The notes: a model not told the origin generated them from the sequence alone. 64,000 nucleotides of DNA from Roseiarcus sp963726105 (GCA_963726105.1 CAVSBJ010000004.1:372001-436000), one strand, 5' to 3'; numbered from the stretch's first letter, positions 51,806-60,730 are shown. Translations and numbers: made by a program.

Positions 51806-54277
51806 ATGGTTTTGATTCGCGGGTGCGTTGGCGTTCTTCTGGCGGTGGCTCTTAGTCTGTGCGGGTTGTGCTGGGCGGCGACCGCGAGCGCGCAGCAGAT
51901 TGTCGTCCAAGGTGCGAATGTCGAACCTTCAACGCTGAAGCCGTATTTCACTGGAACCGATCCAGCCGCAGTTGAGCGCGGCGTCGAGGATCTGAGGGCC
52001 ACCGGCGTTTATTCGAATGTCAGCGCCAAGGTGGAGAATGGCAAGATTGTCGTTAGCCTTGCCGGGGGCGCGCAAATCATCAATAGAGTTGCATTCGAAG
52101 GTAACAGACAGATTGAGACGAAGCAACTCGAAGTCGAGGTGCAGTCGAAGCCGCACACCGCCTACAACGAGGCGACCGCAGATACGGACATCGGCAGAAT
52201 CAAAGACGCTTACAAGAAATACGGCCGCAACGAAGCCGGCGTCACCAAGCGGTTGGTCCAATTGCCTAACGGACGGGTGGATCTCGTCTTTACCGTCAAT
52301 GAAGGCGAGAAGACCGGCATCCGGGAGATCAACTTTGTCGGCAATCACGCGGTTTCGAACTACCGCCTGCGAAGCCTGATGCAAACCAGCACGATGAATT
52401 GGCTATCGTGGTTCAAGAGCACCGACGTTTACGATCCCGACCGCTTGGCTTCCGACGAGGAGGCGATCCGCCGCTATTATATGAAGAACGGCTACGCGGA
52501 CTTCCAAATCACGAACACGGACGTCACCTATCACGCCAATCCTCCGGGCTATGTCATCACCATCACGGTCGACGAGGGTCCCCAATATCACGTCTCGTCG
52601 GTGGCGGTGGTTTCCAATATTCCGAAGGTGGATGGGCCGGCGCTCAATCGATTTGTCGCCTTGAGGCCTGGGGACGTCTACGACGCAGGCAGCGTCGACA
52701 AGTCCGTGGAAGGGATCACGCGCGACGTCGCTCGACAAGGCTACGCTTTCTCCGAGGCTCGGCCGCATGGTGAACGCAACGCGGCCAATCATACGATCGC
52801 GCTTTCGTTCTCAGTCGACAATGGTCCGAAAGTCTACATCGAGCGCATCGACATTGTCGGAAATACCCGCACCCGCGACTTTGTCATTCGACGCGAATTC
52901 GATATCGGCGAGGGCGACCCCTATAATCACGTCCTGATCGAGCGGGCTGAGCGACGCCTGAACAGCCTCGGCTACTTTAAGAAGGTGCATATCTCGAACC
53001 GGCCGGGGTCTTCGCCCGATAGGGTCATCGTGGTGGTTGATGTGGAGGACCAGCCGACAGGTTCAATCAGCTTGAGCGGCGGCTATTCGACGACCCAAGG
53101 CTTTCTGGCTGAGCTCGCCTACACCGAGACGAACTTTCTCGGCCGAGGTCAATACGTGCGCTTAAGCGTTTCCGATGGCCAGTTCACCCAGGGGTGGAAG
53201 GCCTCGTTCACCGAGCCCTACTTCCTCGGCCAGCGCCTGGCGGCTGGCTTCGACCTTTATCATCAGGTCAACAACAACAACCAATTCGCGCTCTACGAGA
53301 ACTGGACGACGGGCGGAACGCTACGGCTTGGCATTCCGATCACTGATGACCTGACGTTCCAGCCTAATTATTCGCTTTACGAGTCGAAGATCACCATTCC
53401 GAACCAGGCGGGTCAGCCCTACGATGATTGCAGAGGACCCGATCAGACCTGGTTTCCCGGTGGAACTTTCATCCCGGTTACTCCGACGCCATTTATTAAC
53501 TGTTTGACCAACGGTGAGGCCCCGGTCGAGATCAAGCAGGCGGCGGCGCAGGGCAATATCGTCACCTCGATGGCCGGATTCTCGGTCATGTTCAACAATA
53601 TCGACGATCGTAAAAATCCCACCACTGGCTACGTCGTGAATTACAAGCAGGATGTCGCAGGCCTTGGCGGTCAATCCCAGTTCTTTCGCGAAACGCTCGA
53701 CGCGCATTGGTATCACCCGATCACGGAGGATTTCATCGGGTTGATTCACCTGCAAGCCGGTCAGATCAATTCCTTCGGCTCGAAGGATGCGCTCATCATC
53801 AACAACTTCATGGAAGGCCCGTCACTGGTGCGCGGCTTCGCCCCGGGAGGCATCGGGCCGCGCGACATCTCGGATCCGTTCAATATCCAGGCCAGCGCTC
53901 TTGGCGGTACGAGCTATTACGGCGCGTCGGCCGAGGTCGACTTTCCGATCTTCGGCTTGCCGAAAGAGGTCGGGTTGAAAGGGGCGGTGTTCGCTGACGC
54001 CGGCAACTTGATTGGATTTTCAGGGCCGACCAACTTCTCGAATTTCCTGGGCTACACCTATTGTCCGGCTCCGGGGTCAATCAGCAGGGTTTTGCCCATC
54101 ACACAATTGAGTTGCGCCAGCGTCTGGGACCCCAACCTAGTGCGCGCCTCGGTGGGGGCAAGCCTGATTTGGGACTCGCCAATGGGCCCGATCCGCTTTG
54201 ACTTTGCGGTTCCGATCCATAAAGGCCAATACGACCAGCTGCAGCTCTTCAACTTCTCGGGCGGCACGACGTTCTAA
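51806..54277 (+). CDS. bamA: Outer-membrane protein assembly factor BamA
   Basis: 823 residues. A signal peptide ends ATASAQQ, followed by POTRA domains (from about residue 30 to 345, for example NRVAFEGNRQIETKQLE and REINFVGNHAVSNYRLRS) and a 16-strand barrel with the conserved late VRGF motif (SLVRGFAPGGIGPRD). The protein ends in Phe, as outer-membrane barrels do. It is the core of the BAM complex. The 277 bases upstream carry no gene, so it may have its own promoter in addition to read-through from rseP. Confidence 0.95.
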   Translation: MVLIRGCVGVLLAVALSLCGLCWAATASAQQIVVQGANVEPSTLKPYFTGTDPAAVERGVEDLRATGVYSNVSAKVENGKIVVSLAGGAQIINRVAFEGNRQIETKQLEVEVQSKPHTAYNEATADTDIGRIKDAYKKYGRNEAGVTKRLVQLPNGRVDLVFTVNEGEKTGIREINFVGNHAVSNYRLRSLMQTSTMNWLSWFKSTDVYDPDRLASDEEAIRRYYMKNGYADFQITNTDVTYHANPPGYVITITVDEGPQYHVSSVAVVSNIPKVDGPALNRFVALRPGDVYDAGSVDKSVEGITRDVARQGYAFSEARPHGERNAANHTIALSFSVDNGPKVYIERIDIVGNTRTRDFVIRREFDIGEGDPYNHVLIERAERRLNSLGYFKKVHISNRPGSSPDRVIVVVDVEDQPTGSISLSGGYSTTQGFLAELAYTETNFLGRGQYVRLSVSDGQFTQGWKASFTEPYFLGQRLAAGFDLYHQVNNNNQFALYENWTTGGTLRLGIPITDDLTFQPNYSLYESKITIPNQAGQPYDDCRGPDQTWFPGGTFIPVTPTPFINCLTNGEAPVEIKQAAAQGNIVTSMAGFSVMFNNIDDRKNPTTGYVVNYKQDVAGLGGQSQFFRETLDAHWYHPITEDFIGLIHLQAGQINSFGSKDALIINNFMEGPSLVRGFAPGGIGPRDISDPFNIQASALGGTSYYGASAEVDFPIFGLPKEVGLKGAVFADAGNLIGFSGPTNFSNFLGYTYCPAPGSISRVLPITQLSCASVWDPNLVRASVGASLIWDSPMGPIRFDFAVPIHKGQYDQLQLFNFSGGTTF

Positions 54278-54306
54278 AATCGAACCCAGCTGCTTTCCCG
54301 AACAAG

Positions 54307-54333
54307 CGGGCGCGCCAGGGGCTGGCGCGCCCG
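54307..54333. terminator. Strong hairpin between bamA and lpxD
   Basis: CGGGCGCGCCA-GGGGC-TGGCGCGCCCG forms an 11-bp perfect stem with a 5-base loop, 29 bases after the bamA stop and 25 before lpxD. No T-tract follows, so it may attenuate or stabilise the transcript rather than stop it fully. Confidence 0.6.
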
Positions 54334-54358
54334 TCGTCACTTCTGACGGAACTCCCTA

Positions 54359-55417
54359 TTGGCCAGAATTCGCTTCTTTCCTCCGAGTTCAGCGCCTTCA
54401 CTGGCCGAAGTTGCGGGCTGGTGCGGCGCCACGCTCGGCGCCAGCACAAATTCCGACCGCGTGATCCGGGACGTCGCCGCTCTCGATGAGGCGAGCCCGG
54501 GCGACCTCACCTTTCTCGACAATCCCCGCTATCTCGACGCGCTCAAGCGGACGCGGGCGGCGGCGGCGCTCGTGTCGCCGCGTCATGCCGACGCAGCCCC
54601 CGCGACTTGCGCCGTGCTCATCGCTGCCGAACCTTATCGCGCCATGGCCGTGGTGATGACCAAACTTTACCCTTTCGCGGTCAAACCGGGGTCCGTTTTT
54701 GGCGAAACCGGGATTTCGCCCCGAGCGTCCATTCACCCTTCGGCGCGGCTGGAACCGGGCGTGATCGTCGACCCTGGCGCGGTGATCGGCCGCGGCGCCG
54801 AGCTTGGCGCCGGCACGGTCATCGGTCCCAACGCCGTCATTGGTCCCGGGGTGCGCATCGGGCGCGATGGCTCGGTCGGGGCTTCGACAACGATTTTAGC
54901 CACGCTGATCGGCGACCGCGTGATCATTCACCCGGGCGCGCATATCGGACAGGACGGCTTCGGATTCGCCCTTGGGCCGCGGGGGCACCTCAAAGTGCCT
55001 CAGATCGGTCGCGTGATCATTCAAAACGACGTCGAAATCGGCGCCGGGGTCACAATTGACCGTGGCGCGAACCGGGACACGGTCATCGGCGAGGGAGCGA
55101 AGATCGACAATCTGGTGCAGATCGGCCACAACGTCGTCATCGGTCGCCATGCCGTGCTGGTCTCGCAGTCTGGCGTCTCGGGATCGAGCGCGATCGGCGA
55201 TTTCGCCGCCCTCGGTGGTCAGGCGGGGATCGCCGGACATCTGACGATCGGCGCGGGCGCCCAGGTCGCCGCGGCAGCCGGAGTGATGAGCGATATTCCC
55301 GCCGGCGAGCGGTGGGCCGGCGCGCCAGCGAAGCCCGTGCGGAAGTTTTTTCGTGAGGTCGCCGCGATCAAGCGACTGGCCGAAGGCGACGCGCATGCCG
55401 ACCCCAATGCCGAATAA
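54359..55417 (+). CDS. lpxD: UDP-3-O-acylglucosamine N-acyltransferase
   Basis: 352 residues. The N-terminal uridine-binding domain (IRDVAALDEASPGDLTFLDN) is followed by a long hexapeptide beta-helix with the catalytic-site HPGAHIGQDGFGFAL and IDNLVQIGHNVVIG, and a C-terminal helix. It is the third step of lipid A synthesis. It starts at TTG with ACGGAA upstream; no better start exists in the right place. Confidence 0.95.
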   Translation: MARIRFFPPSSAPSLAEVAGWCGATLGASTNSDRVIRDVAALDEASPGDLTFLDNPRYLDALKRTRAAAALVSPRHADAAPATCAVLIAAEPYRAMAVVMTKLYPFAVKPGSVFGETGISPRASIHPSARLEPGVIVDPGAVIGRGAELGAGTVIGPNAVIGPGVRIGRDGSVGASTTILATLIGDRVIIHPGAHIGQDGFGFALGPRGHLKVPQIGRVIIQNDVEIGAGVTIDRGANRDTVIGEGAKIDNLVQIGHNVVIGRHAVLVSQSGVSGSSAIGDFAALGGQAGIAGHLTIGAGAQVAAAAGVMSDIPAGERWAGAPAKPVRKFFREVAAIKRLAEGDAHADPNAE

Positions 55418-55451
55418 CGCTGCCGAGCGGACGGGAGAGAAGGGAAATGGA

Positions 55452-55916
55452 ATGAACGAGCTGCCCGCCCAAACGTTCGACAGCTTCGACATCCAGAAGC
55501 TGCTCGAGTTGTTGCCGCACCGCTATCCCTTCCTCCTGGTTGACCGGATCGTCGAAGCCCGGGGCGACGAATACGGCGTCGGGATCAAGAACGTGACGGC
55601 CAACGAGCCTCATTTCCAGGGTCATTTTCCAGGCCGACCCGTCATGCCGGGGGTGCTGTTGATCGAAGCGATGGCGCAAACTGCAGGCGCCATGTGCGTT
55701 GCTTCGCAGCAGGACAGGAGCGCGCCGAGCGTCGTCTATATGATGACGGTCGACAAGGCCAAGTTTCGCAAGCCGGTCGTTCCCGGCGATCAGGTGCGGT
55801 TTCACATGACTCGTATCGCAAAAAAGCGAAACATGTGGTGGTTCCGGGGTGAGGCGAAGGTTGAAGACGTGCTGGTTTGTGAAGCCGAAGTCTCCGCGAT
55901 GCTGGTGCGTGAATGA
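55452..55916 (+). CDS. fabZ: 3-hydroxyacyl-ACP dehydratase FabZ
   Basis: 154 residues, single hot-dog fold. The catalytic His is in LLPHRYPFLLVDRIVE and the catalytic Glu in GVLLIEAMAQTAGAM; EPHFQGHFPGRPVMPG is the family loop. It supplies unsaturated/saturated acyl-ACPs, including 3-hydroxy intermediates shared with lipid A synthesis. GGGAGAGAAGGG precedes the ATG. Its end overlaps lpxA by four bases. Confidence 0.96.
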   Translation: MNELPAQTFDSFDIQKLLELLPHRYPFLLVDRIVEARGDEYGVGIKNVTANEPHFQGHFPGRPVMPGVLLIEAMAQTAGAMCVASQQDRSAPSVVYMMTVDKAKFRKPVVPGDQVRFHMTRIAKKRNMWWFRGEAKVEDVLVCEAEVSAMLVRE

Positions 55917-56722
55917 CGAGTACAATCCATCCGAGCGCCGTCATCGAAGACGGGGCTCGGCTCGGGCCGGGCGTCGAGATTGGGCCGTTTTGTCATGTTG
56001 GATCGCAGGCGAAACTGAGTGATGGCGTACGGCTGATCTCTCATGTGAGTCTCGCTGGCGACACCACGGTTGGCGCCCGCACCGTCATTTATCCCTTCGC
56101 CTCGATCGGACATCCGCCGCAGGACCTCAAATATCGCGGCGAGCCGGTCCGCCTTACAATTGGCGAGGGCTGCCTCATTCGCGAAGGGGTGACGATAAAT
56201 CCCGGCACTGCGGGCGGCGGCTCGGAAACGAGCATTGGACCGCGGTCGGTGTTTTTGGCCAACGCTCATGTCGCGCATGATTGTCGTATCGGCGAGGGCG
56301 TCATTCTTTCCAACAATGTGATGTTGGCCGGCCACTGCAATATCGGTGATTTCGCTATCGTGAGTGGGGGCGCCGCCGCTCATCAATTCGTTCGCATCGG
56401 AGCCCATGCTTTTGTCGGCGGTCTCGCTGGAGTCGAGAACGACCTGATTCCCTTTGGGCTTGCGCTCGGCAACCGTGCGGGGCTCGCTGGCGTCAACGTC
56501 GTTGGCCTGAAGCGCCGAGGCTTCTCGCACGAGGCGATCCACGAGTTGAGGCGCGCCTACAAGATGCTGTTCAATGGCGGCGGCACGTTGAAAGAGCGCA
56601 CCGACGAGGTCGCAGAAGCGTTCGCCGACCAGGAAGCCGTCCAGCAGATCGTCGCCTTTTTGCGTCAGGGGGGCGATCGGGCGATCTGCGTCCCGCGCGG
56701 CGGAAGGGATGAGGAGGGGTGA
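55913..56722 (+). CDS. lpxA: UDP-N-acetylglucosamine acyltransferase
   Basis: 269 residues of hexapeptide repeats. Active-site His is in FLANAHVAHDCRIGEG; HPPQDLKYRGEPVRLTIG and IGLKRRGF-type (VVGLKRRGFSHEAI) segments are LpxA landmarks. First committed step of lipid A synthesis. It starts on the ATGA overlap with fabZ and ends overlapping lpxI by four bases, so translation is coupled throughout. Confidence 0.96.
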   Translation: MTSTIHPSAVIEDGARLGPGVEIGPFCHVGSQAKLSDGVRLISHVSLAGDTTVGARTVIYPFASIGHPPQDLKYRGEPVRLTIGEGCLIREGVTINPGTAGGGSETSIGPRSVFLANAHVAHDCRIGEGVILSNNVMLAGHCNIGDFAIVSGGAAAHQFVRIGAHAFVGGLAGVENDLIPFGLALGNRAGLAGVNVVGLKRRGFSHEAIHELRRAYKMLFNGGGTLKERTDEVAEAFADQEAVQQIVAFLRQGGDRAICVPRGGRDEEG

Positions 56723-57603
56723 ACAGGACGAACGGTGGACCGGATGCGGGCGCGCTAGACCCTCCTCTGGCCATCCTCGCAGGCGGGGGCGCCTTTCCGC
56801 TCGAGGTCGCCGGCGAGGTTCGCCGTGCCGGCCGGGAGCCGTTTCTCGTCGGGGTCGTCGGCGCGACCAATTCGGCGATCGAGGCTTACCCACACATGTG
56901 GGTGCGGATGGGTGAAATCGGAAAGCTCTTCGCCGCGCTGAAGGAGCGCGCCATCGCCGAAATGGTGATTATCGGCGCGATGACGAGACCCGAACTGGCT
57001 GATCTCAGGCTCGACTGGGGCGCGGTGAGGAGGGCCGCGGGGCTCGCGCAGCTGTTTCGCCGTGGCGATAACGGGCTGCTCGCCGGTCTCGCCGCGATCA
57101 TCGAGCGCGAGGGCGTCCGGGTGGTCGGCGCGCACGAGATTGCCCCCCGCCTCCTGGCGCCGTCGGGCCCGATCGGCGTGCGCGCGCCATCCGGGGAGGA
57201 CGAGACGGACATTGCGCTTGGCGCGCGCCTTCTGGGAGCCTTGTCGACCTTTGACGCGGGGCAGGGCGCCGTTGTCGCCGCTGGCCGGGTGCTGGCGATC
57301 GAGGCCGCCGAGGGCACTGACGCCATGCTTGCCCGCGTCACGGAGATGCGCGCCAGCGGCCGACTGCGCCTCTCAGGCCTCGCTGGCGTCCTGGTGAAAG
57401 CGCCGAAGCGCGGGCAGGATCTTAGGCTCGACATGCCGGCGGTCGGGCCGAAGACGATGGAAGCCGCCGTCAAAGCGCGACTGCGGGGCGTAGCGATCGC
57501 CGCGGGCCGTGTGCTTGTGCTCGAGCGCGCGCTCTGCGCCCGCGAAGCCGACGCCGCCGGCCTGTTTGTCGCCGGATTCGCGCACCCGACCGTCGCCGGG
57601 TGA
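56719..57603 (+). CDS. lpxI: UDP-2,3-diacylglucosamine diphosphatase LpxI
   Basis: 294 residues of the LpxI type, found in alphaproteobacteria in place of LpxH. Seen: LAILAGGGAFPLEVAGEV, then MVIIGAMTRPELADLRLDW, GDNGLLAGLAAIIEREGVRV and the C-terminal domain with LDMPAVGPKTMEAA. It removes UMP to give lipid X. It starts at GTG overlapping the lpxA stop and overlaps lpxB by four bases. Confidence 0.94.
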   Translation: MNRTNGGPDAGALDPPLAILAGGGAFPLEVAGEVRRAGREPFLVGVVGATNSAIEAYPHMWVRMGEIGKLFAALKERAIAEMVIIGAMTRPELADLRLDWGAVRRAAGLAQLFRRGDNGLLAGLAAIIEREGVRVVGAHEIAPRLLAPSGPIGVRAPSGEDETDIALGARLLGALSTFDAGQGAVVAAGRVLAIEAAEGTDAMLARVTEMRASGRLRLSGLAGVLVKAPKRGQDLRLDMPAVGPKTMEAAVKARLRGVAIAAGRVLVLERALCAREADAAGLFVAGFAHPTVAG

Positions 57604-58805
57604 GGCCGTTGCGCGCGGCTCTCGTCGCCGGCGAACATTCGGGCGACCAGCTCGGCTTCAAGCTCATGCGGGCGCTCCGCGAAGCGCGTTCGGACGACGT
57701 CACCTTCGCCGGTGTCGGCGGCGAGGCGATGGAGGCCGAGGGTCTCAAAAGCCTGTTTCCGATCAGCGACATCGCTGTCATGGGCATTCTGCCAGTGCTG
57801 GCCCGGCTGCCGACGCTTCTGGCGCGCATTCGGAGCACAGCCGAGGCGATCATTGCCGAGCGGCCCGATGTCCTCGTCATCATCGACAGCCCCGATTTCA
57901 CCCACCGCGTCGCCCGCCGTGTCCGCGCCGCGCTGCCGAAATTGCCGATCGTCGATTACGTCAGTCCGAGCGTCTGGGCCTGGCGGCCCGGTCGCGCCAA
58001 GGCGATGCGGGCGTATGTCGATTGCGTGCTGGCGCTGCTTCCGTTCGAGCCTGAGGCCTACATACGGTTGGGAGGGCCGCGTTGCGTCTATGTCGGTCAC
58101 CCGCTGATCGAACGTCTTGGCGAACTGCGGCCGAACGCCGACGAGGCGCGCCGTCCCGTCTCGGAGCCGCCCCTTATCGTCGTGCTGCCCGGCTCGCGCC
58201 GGTCTGAAGTGACCCGGCTCATGGCGGATTTCGGCGGCGCACTTGCGGCGCTGCGCCAATCGGTCGGCCCATTCTCGCTCATTTTGCCGACGCTCCCTCA
58301 TATCGAGAGCGAGGTGCGCGCTTTGGCGGCGCGTTGGCCCGAGCCGCCGACCATCGTGCTCGGCGAAGCAGCGAGATACGCGGCATTTCGCGCCGCTCAC
58401 GCAGGCCTCGCCGCATCGGGCACCGTAACGCTTGAGCTTGCCCTCGCCGGCGTTCCAATGGTCGGCGCCTATAAGGTCTCGCTTGTCGAAGAGCAGCTGA
58501 AATACCTGATCAAAGTCCCCTCGATCCTGCTCCCCAACCTCATCCTCGGCGAGCGCGCGATCCCGGAAAAGCTGCAGAAGGGTTGCGCGCCGGGACCGCT
58601 CGCCGCGGCGATGGCTGAGATCGTGCGGGAAGGCCCGGCGCGCCGCGCACAACTCGAAGCGCTGTCCCGGCTCGATCGGCTGATGGCGCTGCCGGACGGC
58701 GGGGCCCCTAGCACCCACGCGGCGCGCGCAGTTCTCGAGACGATCGAGGGTGCAGGCGCCCGGCCGGGATCGAGCCGTCGAGGGGCGCAGGCTGCGCATG
58801 GCTGA
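57600..58805 (+). CDS. lpxB: Lipid-A-disaccharide synthase
   Basis: 401 residues, GT-B fold. LVAGEHSGDQLGFKLMRAL, PDVLVIIDSPDFTHRVARR, YVSPSVWAWRPGRAKAM, VLPGSRRSEV and ASGTVTLELALAGVPMVGAYK are LpxB signatures. It joins lipid X and UDP-diacylglucosamine. It starts at GTG, overlapping lpxI. The last about 25 residues (Gly/Arg/Ala-rich) are not conserved. Last gene of the envelope block; a hairpin follows. Confidence 0.95.
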   Translation: MRPLRAALVAGEHSGDQLGFKLMRALREARSDDVTFAGVGGEAMEAEGLKSLFPISDIAVMGILPVLARLPTLLARIRSTAEAIIAERPDVLVIIDSPDFTHRVARRVRAALPKLPIVDYVSPSVWAWRPGRAKAMRAYVDCVLALLPFEPEAYIRLGGPRCVYVGHPLIERLGELRPNADEARRPVSEPPLIVVLPGSRRSEVTRLMADFGGALAALRQSVGPFSLILPTLPHIESEVRALAARWPEPPTIVLGEAARYAAFRAAHAGLAASGTVTLELALAGVPMVGAYKVSLVEEQLKYLIKVPSILLPNLILGERAIPEKLQKGCAPGPLAAAMAEIVREGPARRAQLEALSRLDRLMALPDGGAPSTHAARAVLETIEGAGARPGSSRRGAQAAHG

Positions 58806-58857
58806 TCGCCCCGGTCGGAAATCGCACGGTTGCCTGTGACAGCGTTTTCCGTGGCTT

Positions 58858-58877
58858 AGATGCGCCTTTGCGCATCT
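58858..58877. terminator. Hairpin after lpxB
   Basis: AGATGCGC-CTTT-GCGCATCT, an 8-bp perfect stem with a 4-base loop, 52 bases after the lpxB stop. A weaker TCTCG-AATA-CGAGA stem overlaps its end. No T-run; a possible end of the lpx transcript. Confidence 0.45.
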
Positions 58878-59092
58878 CGAATACGAGACGGCTTTGATCC
58901 AAACGCATCGCTTGCTGGATGAGTTCGGCCAATGTTTGTACGCAGATAAAGCTGATAATCTGTAATTAAAACAATATATTATAATATATAATTGATGTTA
59001 TAGATTAAAATAACTGCATGAGGTCAGTGGCTTTGCGCGCCACTCGCCCGTTCCACATGTCTTGTGAGCGAGCGGGTCCGCTCGTAATCCGT

Positions 59093-59175
59093 TTGGATTT
59101 TCTTGGCTTCCCGCAATTGTGCTGCGAAGCCCCCGCTCGAGACGGTTGGATTGTCTTGGATTTCCTTGGATTCTC
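59093..59175 (+). repeat. TTGGATT repeats with 10-bp period
   Basis: Three head-to-tail decamers, TTGGATTGTC, TTGGATTTCC and TTGGATTCTC, occupy 59146-59175. Two more, TTGGATTTTC and TTGGCTTCCC, are at 59093-59112. A 10-base period does not preserve reading frame, so this is unlikely to be coding. Confidence 0.75.
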
Positions 59176-59533
59176 TCGTCCGAATCGAGACTTTTCAATG
59201 CGTTACGCGGCCGAAAGCCGAGAAAGTTTTTTCTCGCGGCTTTTCCCTGGGCGTTCGCAAGCGGACGGGCGAGTCCATCCTGAGAATGCGGAACGGCAGA
59301 ATTATTCATGAGTGGATTGTACTGGAATTTCTGCTTTCGTGCAATCAATTGTCGTCTAGGCTTTCGTTCAGCGCCTCAATTCGAAAGCAGATGGATATCG
59401 ATCACAGCCGCGCCAGCCCACCGGCCTGTTCCGGTGCGACGAAGAGCGTGGGCGCGCCGTAGCGCCCGCGCCCCCTTCGATCGTCGTCCGGGCCCGGGGA
59501 AGGGAACCCGGCCGAGCCAGGTCTCCGCGAGCG

Positions 59534-60151
59534 TCAGAGCGCGTAGCGGGCGCTCTCGCGGTTGCCGCGGCGTCGGTTGAGCCCCATCGCCGCGAGACCG
59601 GCGAAGCCGATGCCAAACATCGCCCAGGTCGAGGGCTCCGGAACCCCAGCGACCGTGGTTACGTTGCCGTCGACGGCGAGCTTGAGTGAGCCAAGACCGC
59701 TGGTCCCGGAGACCTCGACGAAGTACGACCCGGCCTGTTCGTAGTCCCCAAACGGGGTGAACGAACCGACGACCGCCGTCTGACCGCCTAAAGACGGCGC
59801 CGAGACCGTGGCTTGCTCGATCACGCTCCCGAGGGGGATGAAGGGCGAGACGCCGGAAGTCGAGGTCCAGGTCGAGAGGGTCAGTTCCCCCTTGCCGGTC
59901 GGGATCTGGTCTACGACCGGGCCCGAAATCGACATCGAGGCGGTGATATATTCGGCAGTCGGCAGCGTGAACTCAAAGAAATCCTCGAACGTCTGGCCGG
60001 AGCCGGGCGTCTTGGTGTTGGGAAACGAGACGCTGTCGTTCAGGATAGAGCCAAGGTTTTGGACGGTCATCGTCGTCGCGTCAGCCGCCGGTGAGCAGAG
60101 AATTGCGACGCCAAATACGGCGAGTGATTTTACCAGAACATTCGTGCTCAT
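59534..60151 (-). CDS. PEP-CTERM surface protein, FxDxF type
   Basis: 205 residues. Signal peptide (LVKSLAVFGVAILCSPAADA), then a beta-rich body with TFEDFFEF, which fits the FxDxF motif of one PEP-CTERM subfamily. The C-terminal sorting signal is VPEPSTWAMFGIGFAGLAAM followed by basic NRRRGNR. Such proteins are processed by an exosortase and released to the surface or matrix; no exosortase gene is in this window. The ATG at 60151 with GGGGATGG upstream is preferred. It lies between lpxB and the gltA relic. Confidence 0.88.
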   Translation of the reverse strand: MSTNVLVKSLAVFGVAILCSPAADATTMTVQNLGSILNDSVSFPNTKTPGSGQTFEDFFEFTLPTAEYITASMSISGPVVDQIPTGKGELTLSTWTSTSGVSPFIPLGSVIEQATVSAPSLGGQTAVVGSFTPFGDYEQAGSYFVEVSGTSGLGSLKLAVDGNVTTVAGVPEPSTWAMFGIGFAGLAAMGLNRRRGNRESARYAL

Positions 60152-60206
60152 AAGCCATCCCCAATACAAAGGCCACATTCGGCAAGAGACAGAGCGCCTC
60201 TGTGGA

Positions 60207-60235
60207 ACTATGCGGAAGCACGGTCCCACTGTCAA
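60207..60235 (-). promoter_or_regulatory. Candidate sigma-70 promoter of the FxDxF PEP-CTERM gene
   Basis: On the minus strand TTGACA (60230-60235) is followed after 17 bases by CATAGT (60207-60212), a 6/6 match at -35 and 4/6 at -10. The start codon is 56 bases further on. Confidence 0.45.
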
Positions 60236-60557
60236 CAATTTATCTAAAGATTATCGTGAATTATGTGGCGATGGTTACGCTGCCCTCGGCGAGGTGCGGG
60301 CGTCCGCGGCGCCATGGGCCAAATCGGGCCGCAATCCCGATGGTTTCGGCCGCGCTCCCGCCGGCCCGGAACCAGACCGTTCGTGAGCAAGAAATCTACG
60401 CCGGTTGGCTTATGTCCACATTCATGCTGAAGGTATCGACGCCCTACGCCGACAACACAGCGCGCTTTTCACGGGGTGGTCTTCCGAAAAACGTCCAGCT
60501 GTTAGCGCGACGCCCGGACGATAAATCCTGGCCTCTGGCCGCTTGAGGTTTCTGAAC
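60236..60557. other. Stretch between PEP-CTERM promoter and gltA relic
   Basis: 322 bases without a gene I can support. An open plus-strand frame here shows no family features. At 60544-60561 TGAGGTT-TCTG-AACCTCA forms a small hairpin whose right arm overlaps the stop codon of the gltA relic; the intact gltA lacks this hairpin. Confidence 0.5.
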
Positions 60558-60730
60558 CTCAGCGCTTGCTCATTGGCTTGTACTGGCGGAGCGTCTCTCC
60601 GGTATACAGCTGGCGTGGGCGGCCGATCTTTTGCTCCGGATCCTGGATCATCTCCTTCCACTGGGCGATTCAGCCGACGGTGCGCGCGAGCGTGAACAAG
60701 ACCGTGAACATGTCAGTCGGAAAGCCCATC
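60558..60730 (-). pseudogene. gltA: Decayed 3' fragment of gltA (citrate synthase)
   Basis: 173 bases match 63580-63752 without gaps, with three differences (60670, 60693, 60697). It covers the last 57 codons including the normal stop. On the minus strand the 60670 change turns TGG into TGA within GW(stop)IAQW. The 60693 change is Ala to Thr and the 60697 change is silent. Homology stops one base past the stop codon on one side and inside a codon on the other. It cannot make a functional enzyme and is best read as one of two direct repeats bordering the sulfotransferase/PEP-CTERM segment. Confidence 0.92.

Larger units (their letters stand above)
58806..59533. other. Long non-coding stretch after lpxB
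   Basis: 728 bases with no gene I can support. In order: the hairpin at 58858-58877; a markedly AT-rich tract at about 58945-59015 with near-palindromic TATA runs; the TTGGATT 10-bp repeats (59093-59175); and a featureless GC-rich part. A frame of about 97 codons at 59018-59311 is open but contains the repeats and looks unlike a protein. The composition suggests a junction or an intergenic element. Confidence 0.6.

Noticed and set aside
56886..58799. Long open minus-strand frame (about 637 codons) opposite lpxI and lpxB
   Set aside because: It is antisense to two well-conserved genes, is Arg/Ala-rich with no domain, and arises from high GC.
59018..59311. Possible 97-codon gene with repeated LDFLGF
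   Set aside because: The repeated peptide is a by-product of TTGGATT DNA repeats whose 10-bp period breaks frame; no ribosome site.
60202..60546. Open plus-strand frame of 114 codons between the PEP-CTERM gene and the gltA relic
   Set aside because: No motif, no ribosome site, overlaps the candidate PEP-CTERM promoter on the other strand.
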